Source of the DNA: Pedobacter duraquae
GTDB taxonomy: Bacteria > Bacteroidota > Bacteroidia > Sphingobacteriales > Sphingobacteriaceae
NCBI RefSeq assembly: GCF_004362245.1
Contig: NZ_SNWM01000003.1
Location: forward strand, 558,001 to 622,000
DNA: 64,000 nucleotides
Direction: 5' to 3'
Part shown: piece after piece, positions 1 through 7,698 of the stretch
Layout: every line of letters starts with the position of its first letter
Numbering within the stretch: the first letter of the stretch is position 1
Notes under the pieces: model-generated
What the model was told of the DNA's origin: nothing
The model's input: the letters and a program-made list of their open reading frames with translations, nothing else
Database searches by the model: none
Made by a program: the position numbers and the translations under genes

Positions 1-2
1 AA

Positions 3-536
3 GGTGATATTTTAGAACTTTCTATGGTTGGTTATCACAAGGATACCTTATTTGTTACCGAACTCAGGAAATTCGCGGTATATCTGCCATCATTGGCTAA
101 TAATCTGGAAGAAGTAAAGATCAGGACGGCCAAGATTTCTCCATATCTGGGAATTGAAGACATTAATGCCGGTAAGAAACCGGTAACAAGAATTGCTACA
201 GATGGTGTAGAAAACAAGAAAAATACTGATCGTGCAGGTGGGTTGATACTGAACCTTGGCTTCGATAAGCTAAAGAACAAAAAAGAGAAGGAACAGAAGA
301 TTACGGAAGATCAAGCCTATATAAATGAAATCGATCTAAACTTCAATGAAAAAACAGTTAATAGCTTACTTAAAATAAAAGGGGAGGAATTGAAGGACTT
401 CATCTTCATGTTTAAGCCTACGATCTTACAGGTAAAGTCAGAACGGCCTTTTAATTATAACCTGTACACTGCACAGGCCTATCAGGCCTGGCTAAAAATT
501 CCTGTGGCACAACGTAAACCCGCTCGTTTAAATTAA
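3..536 (+). CDS. Carboxypeptidase-regulatory-like domain protein, C-terminal part
   Basis: The frame is open to the left edge, so the true start lies outside the window; an internal ATG at 24 is unlikely to be the start. The first visible residues (GDILELSMVGYHKDTLFV) match the end of the CarboxypepD_reg-like beta-sandwich of many Bacteroidota envelope proteins, which usually reads 'D-l-x-fS-x-vGY-x-x-x-x-v'. The remaining ~150 residues are Lys-rich, with no membrane segment and no second domain I recognise. Such proteins are typically exported, but the signal peptide is not visible here. The domain call is by resemblance only and the function is unknown. Confidence 0.6.
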   Translation, partial: GDILELSMVGYHKDTLFVTELRKFAVYLPSLANNLEEVKIRTAKISPYLGIEDINAGKKPVTRIATDGVENKKNTDRAGGLILNLGFDKLKNKKEKEQKITEDQAYINEIDLNFNEKTVNSLLKIKGEELKDFIFMFKPTILQVKSERPFNYNLYTAQAYQAWLKIPVAQRKPARLN

Positions 537-544
537 TTGTCAAG

Positions 545-766
545 TTAGTGAAAAGTGTTGAGGTACAGCTTCTCCACTTTTTTTCTCGCCCAGTCTGTTT
601 TACGTAAAAACGTAAGACTGGATTTTAACGAAGGATTATTTAGGAAGCAGGCAATCTTTACATACTTGCCCATTTCTTCCCAACCGTAGTGCCATACCAA
701 CTGCTTCAGGATAAACTCGAGGGTTTTTCCGTGTAAAGGATTGTTGACTTGTTCTTGATCCGCCAT
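545..766 (-). CDS. VF530 family (DUF2132) small protein
   Basis: 73 residues with the family signature [13 protein letters not shown] near the N-terminus, then [36 protein letters not shown] and a KVEKLYL tail, spanning the whole family length. VF530 was named from a Vibrio fischeri protein whose structure suggested DNA binding; the cellular role is not established. It is convergent with the upstream partial gene (8 nt between stops). A TAATTTTG box on the minus strand (771-778) ends only 4 nt before the ATG, so the mRNA may be leaderless. Confidence 0.88.
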   Translation of the reverse strand: MADQEQVNNPLHGKTLEFILKQLVWHYGWEEMGKYVKIACFLNNPSLKSSLTFLRKTDWARKKVEKLYLNTFH

Positions 767-960
767 GCTACAAAATTAAGAAGAAAAACGATTTAATTTT
801 CTCGGTATTTTAAATACAATTATTGTGACTTAACAGTAATCTTAAGCTTTTCTAGATATGCCCGATGTTTAGGTGCAGATCAATGGGCAATGTGAGCCCA
901 ACAGAAATGTGTGTAAGGTTAGCAACTGTTCAATAGAGACTGATATCAAATTTTTTAGGC

Positions 961-1004
961 ACAACCAGTATAGGACACAAGCATAACCAGTACAGGACAC
1001 GGGC
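961..1004. repeat. 22-bp tandem duplication
   Basis: Two adjacent 22-bp units (961-982 and 983-1004) share the core AACCAGTAYAGGACAC and differ at a few positions. They lie directly before the 11-bp repeat array at 1021. Confidence 0.85.
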
Positions 1005-1020
1005 AGATGAATTTTATGCA

Positions 1021-1064
1021 AGTCCACAGTAAGTCCACACTGAGTCCACAGTGAGTCCACTGAT
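1021..1064. repeat. Four 11-bp AGTCCAC tandem units
   Basis: Units start at 1021, 1032, 1043 and 1054. Each begins AGTCCAC and the last four bases vary (AGTA, ACTG, AGTG, TGAT). An inverted copy, GTGGACTTACT at 1079-1089, is the exact complement of 1028-1038, so the region could form a hairpin or act as a set of operator-like sites. There are no CRISPR spacers or palindromic repeat units. Confidence 0.85.
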
Positions 1065-1181
1065 TTGTAAAAAAATAGTGGACTTACTATGGATTTGCAT
1101 TTGAATTAATATGGACTTCAACAAAATTCTTTTAGAACAAAACCCGCAGGAACCGACCGCAGAATACTGTGGAAGTTTGTG

Positions 1182-1189
1182 TAAATTTG
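1182..1189 (+). promoter_or_regulatory. -7 box abutting the DUF2027 start
   Basis: TAAATTTG matches the Bacteroidota -7 consensus TAnnTTTG and ends 4 nt before the ATG at 1194. No convincing TTG is seen 19-21 nt upstream. If the box is used, transcription would start at or within a few bases of the start codon. Confidence 0.5.
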
Positions 1190-1193
1190 TAGC

Positions 1194-1829
1194 ATGGATT
1201 TAAAACTAGGAGACTTCGTTCGTTTTGTGGACGAGAATATAGAAGGATATATCACCAGGATTATTGATAAGGAGATGATAGGGGTTACAGATTCCAATGA
1301 TTTTGAAATTCCTGTTCCTGCATCAAAGGTCACATTGGTTTATGGCGAGATCCCTGACGGGAATACAGTAGTTACAAACCGGCCAGCTGCTGCTGCTGTA
1401 GCTGCGGAGTTTGTGCGTGATGGCGTATTTCTTGGTTTGGTGAGTGATCAGCATAGTGCTTCGGTTGCGCACTTCCATTTGGTAAATGACAGTTCGTTCG
1501 ACTTGTTGCTAAGCTTAACCACTTCAAAAGGTGGGCACTTTAAGGCTGAGTTTGCGGGAACTGTAAATGCACATAGTAGTAAGCGAATATATTCTGCAAA
1601 TATGAGCGATATTCAGGTCTGGCCTAAGTTTCTGCTTGATGTTATATATTACACTGCAGCCGATGAAGAGCCTAAGGCGCCGCTTGTTTTTCATGCGGCT
1701 ATAAAAGGTAAGGATCTTTCTGTGGCGAAGGTGGAAATTGCACAGTTAAAAACCAAGGGTTGGCTGCTTACGCTCGAGGAAAAAACTGAGCCGATGAATA
1801 TAGATAAGTTACGCGATAGCTTTAATTAG
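1194..1829 (+). CDS. DUF2027 protein lacking the Smr domain
   Basis: 211 residues. Residues 1-55 form a small beta-rich module (LKLGDFVRFVDENIEGYITRI, then EIPVPASKVTLVYG), and residues ~75-200 a second beta-rich domain (FLGLVSDQHSASVAHFHLVNDSSF to GWLLTLEEKTEPMNIDKLRDSF). This is the arrangement of the Bacteroidota DUF2027 proteins, which as I know them continue for roughly another 120-150 residues into a Smr (MutS2 C-terminal, possible nuclease) domain. Here a TAG follows KLRDSFN, exactly at the usual linker, and nothing downstream in any frame resembles Smr before the terminator at 1954. It is either a natural short paralogue or a truncated gene; the function is unknown. Confidence 0.75.
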   Translation: MDLKLGDFVRFVDENIEGYITRIIDKEMIGVTDSNDFEIPVPASKVTLVYGEIPDGNTVVTNRPAAAAVAAEFVRDGVFLGLVSDQHSASVAHFHLVNDSSFDLLLSLTTSKGGHFKAEFAGTVNAHSSKRIYSANMSDIQVWPKFLLDVIYYTAADEEPKAPLVFHAAIKGKDLSVAKVEIAQLKTKGWLLTLEEKTEPMNIDKLRDSFN

Positions 1830-1953
1830 TCGCAGCCTATGTTTTCGATTTGAAATACAACACTTAATTAACATTTTGCTAACCTGATCGATTTACTTTT
1901 GTGGTGTAAATATTTGGTTAGTATTTATAAAATTAGGTTTAGTTGATAAAGTG

Positions 1954-1982
1954 AAAAGCCAGGATGGATGTCCTGGCTTTTT
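1954..1982 (+). terminator. Rho-independent terminator after DUF2027 gene
   Basis: An 11-bp stem (AAAAGCCAGGA with TCCTGGCTTTT) around a 6-nt loop runs into a T tract. It ends the transcript before the rpsL promoter. Confidence 0.88.
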
Positions 1983-2009
1983 ACATTGAATTTTATTTCA
2001 CATAAGTGC

Positions 2010-2040
2010 TTGATTATTATCTTGTATTGTGCTACCTTTG
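2010..2040 (+). promoter_or_regulatory. Promoter of the str cluster (rpsL)
   Basis: TTG at 2010-2012, a 20-nt spacer, then TACCTTTG at 2033-2040 fit the Bacteroidota housekeeping sigma consensus (TTG-N19-21-TAnnTTTG). The leader of about 50 nt contains a small CCCT/AGGG stem (2044-2056) before the rpsL ATG. Confidence 0.8.
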
Positions 2041-2097
2041 CAGTCCCTTATTGAGGGGTAAAGTTTTTAAACATTAATAGAAAACAAAAAAAGAACA

Positions 2098-2511
2098 ATG
2101 CCAACCATTCAACAATTAGTTAGAAAAGGTAGAGTAGCACTGGAGTTCAAGAGTAAGTCTCCTGCGTTGGACAGCTGTCCACAGCGAAGAGGTGTATGTA
2201 CACGTGTATATACCACTACCCCTAAAAAACCAAACTCAGCAATGCGTAAAGTTGCCCGTGTACGTTTAACCAATGGAAAAGAGGTGAATGCCTATATCCC
2301 TGGTGAAGGTCACAATTTACAAGAGCACTCTATCGTGTTGATCCGTGGTGGTCGTGTTAAAGATTTACCAGGAGTACGTTACCACATCATCCGTGGTGCA
2401 TTAGATACTTCAGGTGTAGCCGGTCGTAACCAACGTCGTTCGAAATATGGTACTAAGCGTCCTAAACCAGGACAGGTAGCTGCAGCACCAACAAAAGGTA
2501 AAAAGAAATAA
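2098..2511 (+). CDS. rpsL: 30S ribosomal protein S12
   Basis: 137 residues, about a dozen longer than the E. coli protein because of a basic C-terminal tail (PTKGKKK). S12 sits at the decoding centre and supports translational fidelity. The conserved loops [18 protein letters not shown] and [14 protein letters not shown] are intact. Lys43 and Lys88, the usual streptomycin-resistance positions, are both lysine, so the allele looks wild-type. It is the first gene of the str cluster, behind a clear promoter, and is followed after 16 nt by rpsG. Confidence 0.98.
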   Translation: MPTIQQLVRKGRVALEFKSKSPALDSCPQRRGVCTRVYTTTPKKPNSAMRKVARVRLTNGKEVNAYIPGEGHNLQEHSIVLIRGGRVKDLPGVRYHIIRGALDTSGVAGRNQRRSKYGTKRPKPGQVAAAPTKGKKK

Positions 2512-2527
2512 TTAGGAGGAAAGAAAA

Positions 2528-2995
2528 ATGAGAAAGTCAAAACCAAAAAAGAGAATTATCCTTCCTGATCCTAAATTCAATGATGTTCAGGTTACCCGTT
2601 TCGTAAACAACATGATGTTTGACGGAAAAAAATCCATTGCTTATTCTATCTTTTACGATGCTGTTGATTTGGCAGAGAAAAAAGCTGGCGAAAGCGGATT
2701 AGAAGTATGGAAACGTGCTTTAACAAATGTAATGCCTGCAGTAGAGGTTAAGTCACGCCGTGTAGGTGGTGCAAACTTCCAGGTACCTACCGAAGTAAGA
2801 CCAGACCGTAAAATTGCTTTAGGCATGAAATGGTTAATTTCTTACGCTCGTAAACGTGGTGAAAAAACCATGAAAGAAAAATTAGCAGGTGAAATCGTTT
2901 CAGCAGCTAAAGGTGAAGGTGCAGCAGTGAAGAAAAAAGAGGATACGCATAAAATGGCTGAAGCCAACAAAGCGTTCTCACATTTCCGTTTTTAA
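2528..2995 (+). CDS. rpsG: 30S ribosomal protein S7
   Basis: 155 residues, full length. S7 nucleates assembly of the 30S head and contacts E-site tRNA. The opening [19 protein letters not shown], the [19 protein letters not shown] loop and a C-terminal [15 protein letters not shown] are typical. Unusually for this organism it has a canonical Shine-Dalgarno sequence (AGGAGG just before 2520), which suits translation from inside the rpsL-rpsG-fusA message. Confidence 0.98.
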   Translation: MRKSKPKKRIILPDPKFNDVQVTRFVNNMMFDGKKSIAYSIFYDAVDLAEKKAGESGLEVWKRALTNVMPAVEVKSRRVGGANFQVPTEVRPDRKIALGMKWLISYARKRGEKTMKEKLAGEIVSAAKGEGAAVKKKEDTHKMAEANKAFSHFRF

Positions 2996-3011
2996 TTATT
3001 GAAATCATAAG

Positions 3012-5126
3012 ATGTCAAGAGATTTAAGATATACAAGAAATATTGGTATTGCTGCTCACATTGATGCGGGTAAAACCACAACTACAGAGCGTATCCTTTA
3101 TTATGCAGGTGTTAGTCACAAAATTGGTGAAGTGCACGAAGGTGCAGCAACTATGGACTGGATGGCACAAGAGCAGGAGCGTGGTATTACCATTACTTCC
3201 GCTGCTACTACAGTAGGTTGGAAATACAGAGGTCAGGATTACCATATCAATATCATCGATACACCGGGACACGTGGATTTTACCGTAGAGGTAAACCGCT
3301 CGTTGCGCGTATTAGACGGTTTGGTGTTTTTGTTCTCAGCTGTTGATGGTGTTGAGCCTCAATCTGAGACTAACTGGCGTTTGGCTAACAACTACAATGT
3401 TGCCCGTATTGGTTTCGTTAACAAAATGGACCGTTCCGGAGCTGACTTCTTAAAAGTTGTTGGACAAGTTAAAAGCATGTTAGGTAGTAACGCTGTTCCT
3501 TTGCAGTTACCAATTGGTTCTGAAGACAGCTTTACAGGTGTTGTTGATTTGATCAACAACCGTGGTATCGTTTGGAATGAGCATGATAAAGGTATGACCT
3601 TTACTGAAGTGCCAATTCCTGAGGATATGCTTGACGAAGTTGCTGAGTGGAGAGAGAAATTGTTAGAATCTGTTGCAGATTATGATGAGTCATTAATGGA
3701 GAAATTCTTTGATGATCCTAACTCAATCACTGAGCGTGAGATTCTTGATGCTTTACGTAAAGCAGTACTTGATGCTAAAATCGTTCCTATGGTTTGTGGT
3801 TCATCTTTCAAAAACAAAGGTGTTCAAACCATGCTTGATTACGTGATGGAATTATTGCCTTCACCAATGGATCAAGAAGGTATCACAGGTACTAACCCTG
3901 ATACTGGAGAAGAAGTATTACGTAAACCTGATGAAAAAGAGCCATTTGCAGCTTTAGCATTTAAAATTGCAACGGATCCTTTCGTAGGTCGTTTGTGCTT
4001 TATCCGTGTATATTCAGGGAATCTTGAAGCAGGATCATATATCTATAATGCCCGTTCTGAAAACAAAGAACGTATTTCCCGTATCTTCCAGATGCATGCA
4101 AACAAGCAAAACCCAATCCCTAATGTAGGTGCTGGTGATATTGCTGCGGTTGTAGGTTTCAAGGATATCAAAACAGGTGATACACTTTGTGATGAGAAAC
4201 ACCCGATCATTCTGGAGTCTATGAACTTCCCTGAGCCGGTTATCGGTTTAGCTATTGAGCCTAAAACTCAAGCTGACGTTGATAAATTGGGTATGGGATT
4301 GTCTAAACTTGCTGAAGAGGATCCTACCTTTAGAGTTCAAACTGATGAGGAAACTGGTCAGACTGTAATCTCTGGTATGGGTGAGCTTCACCTGGATATC
4401 CTGATCGACCGCTTAAAACGTGAGTTTAAAGTGGAAGTTAACCAGGGTGCTCCACAAGTAGCTTACAAAGAAGCTATCTATGGTTCAACTCAACATCGTG
4501 AAACGTATAAAAAACAATCTGGTGGTCGTGGTAAATTTGCTGACATCCAGGTTATTATTTCTCCGATCGATGCTGATTTTGAAAAAGGTGGTTTACAGTT
4601 TGTGAACGAAATTACAGGTGGATCAATTCCACGTGAGTTTATCCCTTCAGTTGAAAAAGGATTTGCTGCTGCAATGAGTAATGGTGTATTAGCCGGTTAC
4701 CCACTGCCAGACATGAAAGTTCGTTTAATTGATGGATCATTCCACGCAGTCGATTCAGATGCTTTATCATTTGAGCTTGCTGCCCGTATGGCATACCGTG
4801 AGGCTTTACCGAAATGTAAACCTGCGCTGATGGAGCCAATCATGAAAATCGAGATCTTAACCCCTGAAGAAAACATGGGTGATGTAATCGGTGACATGAA
4901 CCGTCGTCGTGGTCAACTTTTAGGTATGGATACACGTAATGGTTCTCAGGTAATTAAAGCTACAGTTCCACTTTCGGAAATGTTCGGTTATGTAACTCAG
5001 TTACGTACCATCACTTCAGGTCGTGCAACGTCTACAATGGAGTTTGATCACTATGAGCCAGCGCCTAAAAACGTTCAGGACGAAGTTATTGCAAAATCAA
5101 AAGGCAGAATTAAATCTGCTGAATAA
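3012..5126 (+). CDS. fusA: Elongation factor G
   Basis: 704 residues, normal for EF-G, the GTPase that drives ribosomal translocation. The G motifs are complete: [13 protein letters not shown] (G1, near residue 15), DTPGHVDFT (G3), [10 protein letters not shown] (G4) and GSSFKNKG (G5). Domain II to V landmarks follow, including [28 protein letters not shown] and [13 protein letters not shown]. It lies 16 nt after rpsG in the str cluster and is separated from rpsJ by a strong hairpin. This position, adjacent to rpsL and rpsG, marks the canonical copy rather than a paralogue. Confidence 0.98.
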   Translation: MSRDLRYTRNIGIAAHIDAGKTTTTERILYYAGVSHKIGEVHEGAATMDWMAQEQERGITITSAATTVGWKYRGQDYHINIIDTPGHVDFTVEVNRSLRVLDGLVFLFSAVDGVEPQSETNWRLANNYNVARIGFVNKMDRSGADFLKVVGQVKSMLGSNAVPLQLPIGSEDSFTGVVDLINNRGIVWNEHDKGMTFTEVPIPEDMLDEVAEWREKLLESVADYDESLMEKFFDDPNSITEREILDALRKAVLDAKIVPMVCGSSFKNKGVQTMLDYVMELLPSPMDQEGITGTNPDTGEEVLRKPDEKEPFAALAFKIATDPFVGRLCFIRVYSGNLEAGSYIYNARSENKERISRIFQMHANKQNPIPNVGAGDIAAVVGFKDIKTGDTLCDEKHPIILESMNFPEPVIGLAIEPKTQADVDKLGMGLSKLAEEDPTFRVQTDEETGQTVISGMGELHLDILIDRLKREFKVEVNQGAPQVAYKEAIYGSTQHRETYKKQSGGRGKFADIQVIISPIDADFEKGGLQFVNEITGGSIPREFIPSVEKGFAAAMSNGVLAGYPLPDMKVRLIDGSFHAVDSDALSFELAARMAYREALPKCKPALMEPIMKIEILTPEENMGDVIGDMNRRRGQLLGMDTRNGSQVIKATVPLSEMFGYVTQLRTITSGRATSTMEFDHYEPAPKNVQDEVIAKSKGRIKSAE

Positions 5127-5134
5127 ATAAAACC

Positions 5135-5168
5135 GGCAGCCTGTTATTAATAGCTCTAACAGGCCGCC
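5135..5168 (+). promoter_or_regulatory. Stem-loop between fusA and rpsJ
   Basis: An 8-bp stem (5139-5146 with 5157-5164) is extended beyond one mismatch by a further 3 GC pairs (5135-5137 with 5166-5168). There is no T tract, so it is not a standard terminator. It occupies most of the 57-nt gap and could be a protein-binding leader for S10, an mRNA-stability element or a processing site. Confidence 0.7.
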
Positions 5169-5183
5169 TTAATTAAAAACAAG

Positions 5184-5489
5184 ATGAGCCAAAGAATCAG
5201 AATCAAATTAAAATCTTACGATTATAACCTGGTAGATAAATCTGCTGAGAAAATCGTTAAGACTGTTAAGCCTACGGGCGCAGTGGTAAGCGGACCAATC
5301 CCTTTGCCTACAGAGAAAAAAATCTTTACAGTTTTGCGTTCACCACACGTGAACAAAAAAGCTAGAGAGCAATTTCAATTGTGTGCTTATAAACGTCTTT
5401 TAGATATTTATAGCTCAAACTCTAAAACAGTTGATGCCTTGATGAAACTTGAATTGCCTAGCGGTGTTGAAGTAGAAATCAAAGTTTAA
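5184..5489 (+). CDS. rpsJ: 30S ribosomal protein S10
   Basis: 101 residues, full length. S10 is a 30S head protein and, as NusE, partners NusB in transcription antitermination. The sequence begins [20 protein letters not shown] and has the conserved [25 protein letters not shown] segment. In most bacteria it opens the S10 operon directly followed by rplC. Here a terminator and three unrelated genes follow, so S10 appears to be the last gene of the str transcript. Confidence 0.98.
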   Translation: MSQRIRIKLKSYDYNLVDKSAEKIVKTVKPTGAVVSGPIPLPTEKKIFTVLRSPHVNKKAREQFQLCAYKRLLDIYSSNSKTVDALMKLELPSGVEVEIKV

Positions 5490-5507
5490 TGATACTTGAT
5501 TAGTAAC

Positions 5508-5541
5508 AAAAAGGCCCGGTGTGAAAACATCGGGCCTTTTT
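5508..5541. terminator. Bidirectional terminator after rpsJ
   Basis: AAAAAGGCCCG (5508-5518) pairs with CGGGCCTTTTT (5531-5541) around a 12-nt loop. It has A and T tracts on the two sides, so it can serve rpsJ and the convergent minus-strand gene ending at 5544. Confidence 0.9.
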
Positions 5542-5543
5542 GT

Positions 5544-6170
5544 TTATCTGTTCTTTAGTTCGTCCAGCTTATTCCTTTCGTCCTGAAGTTCGCGTGCAAG
5601 CTTCTTCTCTTTGTCGTTTGCCTTTACCTTGTAATTCTGGTACTCTGTGCTGATTTCCTCATACAGGTTAGATCGATATTTTGCTTCCTGTATAAATTTT
5701 GCGGAGCGTACGATCACTATAGCCAGAGCCAGTGCAAGGATGATGATCAGCGACCAGACGATTGTATTATATGTTCCTTTTTCGAACGACATGCCCATAA
5801 AGGTGATGTCGTTGACTTTAGCATTTGATGTTGCGATTGAATTATCTTTTCCCGCGATCTGAGCCTTTAAAGCTGTGATTTCAGCTTCCTGACTGCTGAT
5901 CTTTGCGTTATTAGTTTGAACCAGCCTACGCGAGATCCGCAGACTGTCTTTGGCATTGTTCCATAAACTGGAAAGGCGAGCCGGGTTAACAAGCTTGTAA
6001 CCGTTCAGCGTTTTGGACTTGGCCAGCAGTAATTGGTATTGTCCCTGAAGACTCGGATCTATTTTCGCGGAATCAGCAATAACCACGGGTCTGGGCGCAG
6101 GTACCTGCGCTAAGATGGTGCTGCTATTGAAGATAAATAGTGTGAGTATAGGTAGTATTAATTTTTTCAT
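5544..6170 (-). CDS. Secreted/membrane coiled-coil protein, Bacteroidota family
   Basis: 208 residues. An N-terminal signal peptide (MKKLILPILTLFIFNSSTILAQ) is followed by a region with SLWNNAKDSLRISRR, a predicted coiled coil at about residues 75-115, a single transmembrane segment near 133-155 (TIVWSLIIILALALAIVIV) and a charged C-terminal coiled coil ending ARELQDERNKLDELKNR. I recognise this arrangement from Bacteroidota proteins often annotated tRNA (guanine-N1)-methyltransferase; no methyltransferase motif or SPOUT knot is present, so that name looks wrong. A structural or envelope role is more plausible, but the function is unknown. Confidence 0.7.
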   Translation of the reverse strand: MKKLILPILTLFIFNSSTILAQVPAPRPVVIADSAKIDPSLQGQYQLLLAKSKTLNGYKLVNPARLSSLWNNAKDSLRISRRLVQTNNAKISSQEAEITALKAQIAGKDNSIATSNAKVNDITFMGMSFEKGTYNTIVWSLIIILALALAIVIVRSAKFIQEAKYRSNLYEEISTEYQNYKVKANDKEKKLARELQDERNKLDELKNR

Positions 6171-6268
6171 GCGTATTCTTATTTGGTTTACAGAAGCAAT
6201 ATCTGATAAAGTTAATCCTATAATCTAACAATACTATTTAAATTTTATTGTGTTCCGGGGAGAGATAC

Positions 6269-6276
6269 TATATTTG
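6269..6276 (+). promoter_or_regulatory. -7 box abutting the TauE/SafE start
   Basis: TATATTTG lies 5 nt before the ATG at 6282, with TTG at 6248-6250 (18-nt spacer). The spacing predicts a transcript that starts at or almost at the start codon. Confidence 0.6.
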
Positions 6277-6281
6277 CAGCA

Positions 6282-7118
6282 ATGACCGTCTTACTGTTTA
6301 CCATCATCGTTCTGGCAGGTGCTTTTTGCGCTGGCCTTCTTGGGTCTCTTACTGGACTGGGCGGTGGTGTCGTCATTATTCCCTTGCTTACGCTGGTACT
6401 TGGTGTTGATATCCATTATGCAATAGGTGCCTCAATAGTTTCTGTAATCGCTACTTCGTCAGGTTCTGCGGCTGCATATGTAAAAGAGGGGATTACAAAT
6501 ATCCGGATCGGTATGTTTCTGGAAATAGCAACAACGATCAGTGCAGTGCTGGGCGCTATTATTACAGTATATCTTAACCCAAGTTTTATTGCCGTAATGT
6601 TTGGTCTGATCCTGATGTTTTCGGCAGTGATGATGTTGCGGAAAAAGGTTGATCATTCTGATAATGATACTTCTGGTAAACTAGCCACTTTTTTTAAGTT
6701 GAATGGCAGTTACCCCACTGCAGAAGGACCAAAAAGTTATGCGGTACACAATGTAGTTGGTGGTTTTGTGATGATGTTTTTTGCTGGGATCATCTCCGGT
6801 TTGCTCGGCATAGGCTCTGGTGCACTGAAAGTGGTGGCTATGGATAACATTATGCGGATACCGTTTAAAGTGTCTACAACGACCAGTAATTTCATGATGG
6901 GGGTTACGGCGGCAGCAAGTGCGGTGGTATACCTGCACCGTGGACAAATTGATCCTGGGATTGCCATGCCTGTAACCATTGGTGTACTGATTGGTGCCAC
7001 TGTCGGGGCGAAGATTTTAATCCGCACCAAGACAGATAAATTGAAAATTATATTTGCAATTGTGGTCGGTTTTCTGGCTTTGCAGATGATCTATAACGGG
7101 CTTTCTGGTAAATTATAA
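6282..7118 (+). CDS. TauE/SafE family sulfite exporter-like permease
   Basis: 278 residues with about eight hydrophobic segments. The internal duplication typical of TauE/SafE is visible: the Gly-rich motifs GLLGSLTGLGGGVVIIPLL near residue 20 and GIISGLLGIGSGALKVVAMD near residue 170 each open one half. Members export sulfite, sulfoacetate or related organosulfur anions; the substrate here cannot be told. The stop is 2 nt before the DUF1634 gene, a pairing common for this permease type. Start choice: this ATG directly follows a promoter box. Confidence 0.85.
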   Translation: MTVLLFTIIVLAGAFCAGLLGSLTGLGGGVVIIPLLTLVLGVDIHYAIGASIVSVIATSSGSAAAYVKEGITNIRIGMFLEIATTISAVLGAIITVYLNPSFIAVMFGLILMFSAVMMLRKKVDHSDNDTSGKLATFFKLNGSYPTAEGPKSYAVHNVVGGFVMMFFAGIISGLLGIGSGALKVVAMDNIMRIPFKVSTTTSNFMMGVTAAASAVVYLHRGQIDPGIAMPVTIGVLIGATVGAKILIRTKTDKLKIIFAIVVGFLALQMIYNGLSGKL

Positions 7119-7120
7119 GC

Positions 7121-7516
7121 ATGAAAAAGGAAGCTAAATCGGTTTTTGTAGATAAGGATATCCAATTTATCCTGGGCACTTTACTGCGTGTTGGTGTAGT
7201 TACTGCTATGACTGTGGTGTTTGTAGGGGGGCTGATTTACCTGCTTGTAGCGAGCAATAAGATAGCAGACTACCATGTTTTTAAACCCGAGCTAGCCGAA
7301 TATTCTTCAATTTCAGCGATTTTATCCGGAGTTTTAAGTTTCAATGGTAAAGCAATTATCCAGTTCGGAACGTTATTATTGATATTCACACCCATTACGC
7401 GGGTTGTTTTTTCTGTGTTCAGCTTTCTGATTGAGCGTGATTATATGTATGTGACCATCGGACTTTTTGTGCTGGCAGTTATATTATTTAGTTTGAGCAA
7501 TAAGTTGGTTGGCTAA
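7121..7516 (+). CDS. DUF1634 membrane protein, partner of TauE/SafE permease
   Basis: 131 residues with three transmembrane segments (about residues 17-45, 84-108 and 109-128). The motif FGTLLLIFTPITRVVFSVFSF followed by ERDYMYVTIGLFVLAVILFSLS is the hallmark of DUF1634. Genes of this family usually sit directly beside a TauE/SafE permease, as here (2-nt gap, surely co-translated), which suggests an accessory subunit. No biochemical role is known to me. Confidence 0.88.
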   Translation: MKKEAKSVFVDKDIQFILGTLLRVGVVTAMTVVFVGGLIYLLVASNKIADYHVFKPELAEYSSISAILSGVLSFNGKAIIQFGTLLLIFTPITRVVFSVFSFLIERDYMYVTIGLFVLAVILFSLSNKLVG

Positions 7517-7590
7517 AGACCGATTTCCCGGGGCGATATTCTGCCCATAAAAAATATTAGCACTTATTTGAAAAAATAATGTGCTAACTG

Positions 7591-7621
7591 TTTGAAGATT
7601 AAGATTTATTTCCTATTTTTG
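7591..7621 (+). promoter_or_regulatory. Promoter of the rplC-led ribosomal cluster
   Basis: TTTG at 7591-7594, a 19-nt spacer and TATTTTTG at 7614-7621 form a near-ideal Bacteroidota promoter. It gives rplC and the downstream S10/spc genes a start independent of rpsJ. Confidence 0.85.
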
Positions 7622-7698
7622 CCCTCCCTTAACGGGAAAGTATATCCACCTTGAACGAAGCCCTACTGCTTCGATGGGTGTTAAAATTAAAATAGAAA
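7622..7698 (+). promoter_or_regulatory. Structured 5' leader of rplC
   Basis: The predicted ~70-nt leader holds two hairpins: TCCC/GGGA (7625-7628 with 7634-7637) and a nested stem in which CACC (7647-7650) pairs with GGTG (7677-7680) and encloses a perfect 6-bp CGAAGC/GCTTCG stem (7656-7661 with 7668-7673). By analogy with L4 control of the E. coli S10 operon it could bind a ribosomal protein. That is inference; I see no match to a known leader. Confidence 0.55.

Larger units (their letters stand above)
767..1193. other. 427-nt intergenic region with short repeats, no credible gene
   Basis: This divergent gap lies between the VF530 gene and the DUF2027 gene. It holds a 22-bp direct duplication, four 11-bp tandem units and one inverted partner of those units. 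The only long open frame is a minus-strand one created by the repeats, with Cys-rich, low-complexity content and no ribosome binding site. Promoter-like boxes sit at both edges (771-778 minus, 1182-1189 plus). I see no tRNA or terminator in it. Confidence 0.7.

Noticed and set aside
869..1060. Minus-strand open frame of 63 codons
   Set aside because: It is created by the tandem repeats, has low-complexity Cys/Leu-rich content, and lacks a ribosome-binding site or promoter.
961..1089. Possible mini-CRISPR array
   Set aside because: The units are 11 and 22 bp, directly adjacent with no spacers, and no cas genes are near.
2098..2511. Streptomycin-resistance allele of rpsL
   Set aside because: Lys43 and Lys88 are wild-type.
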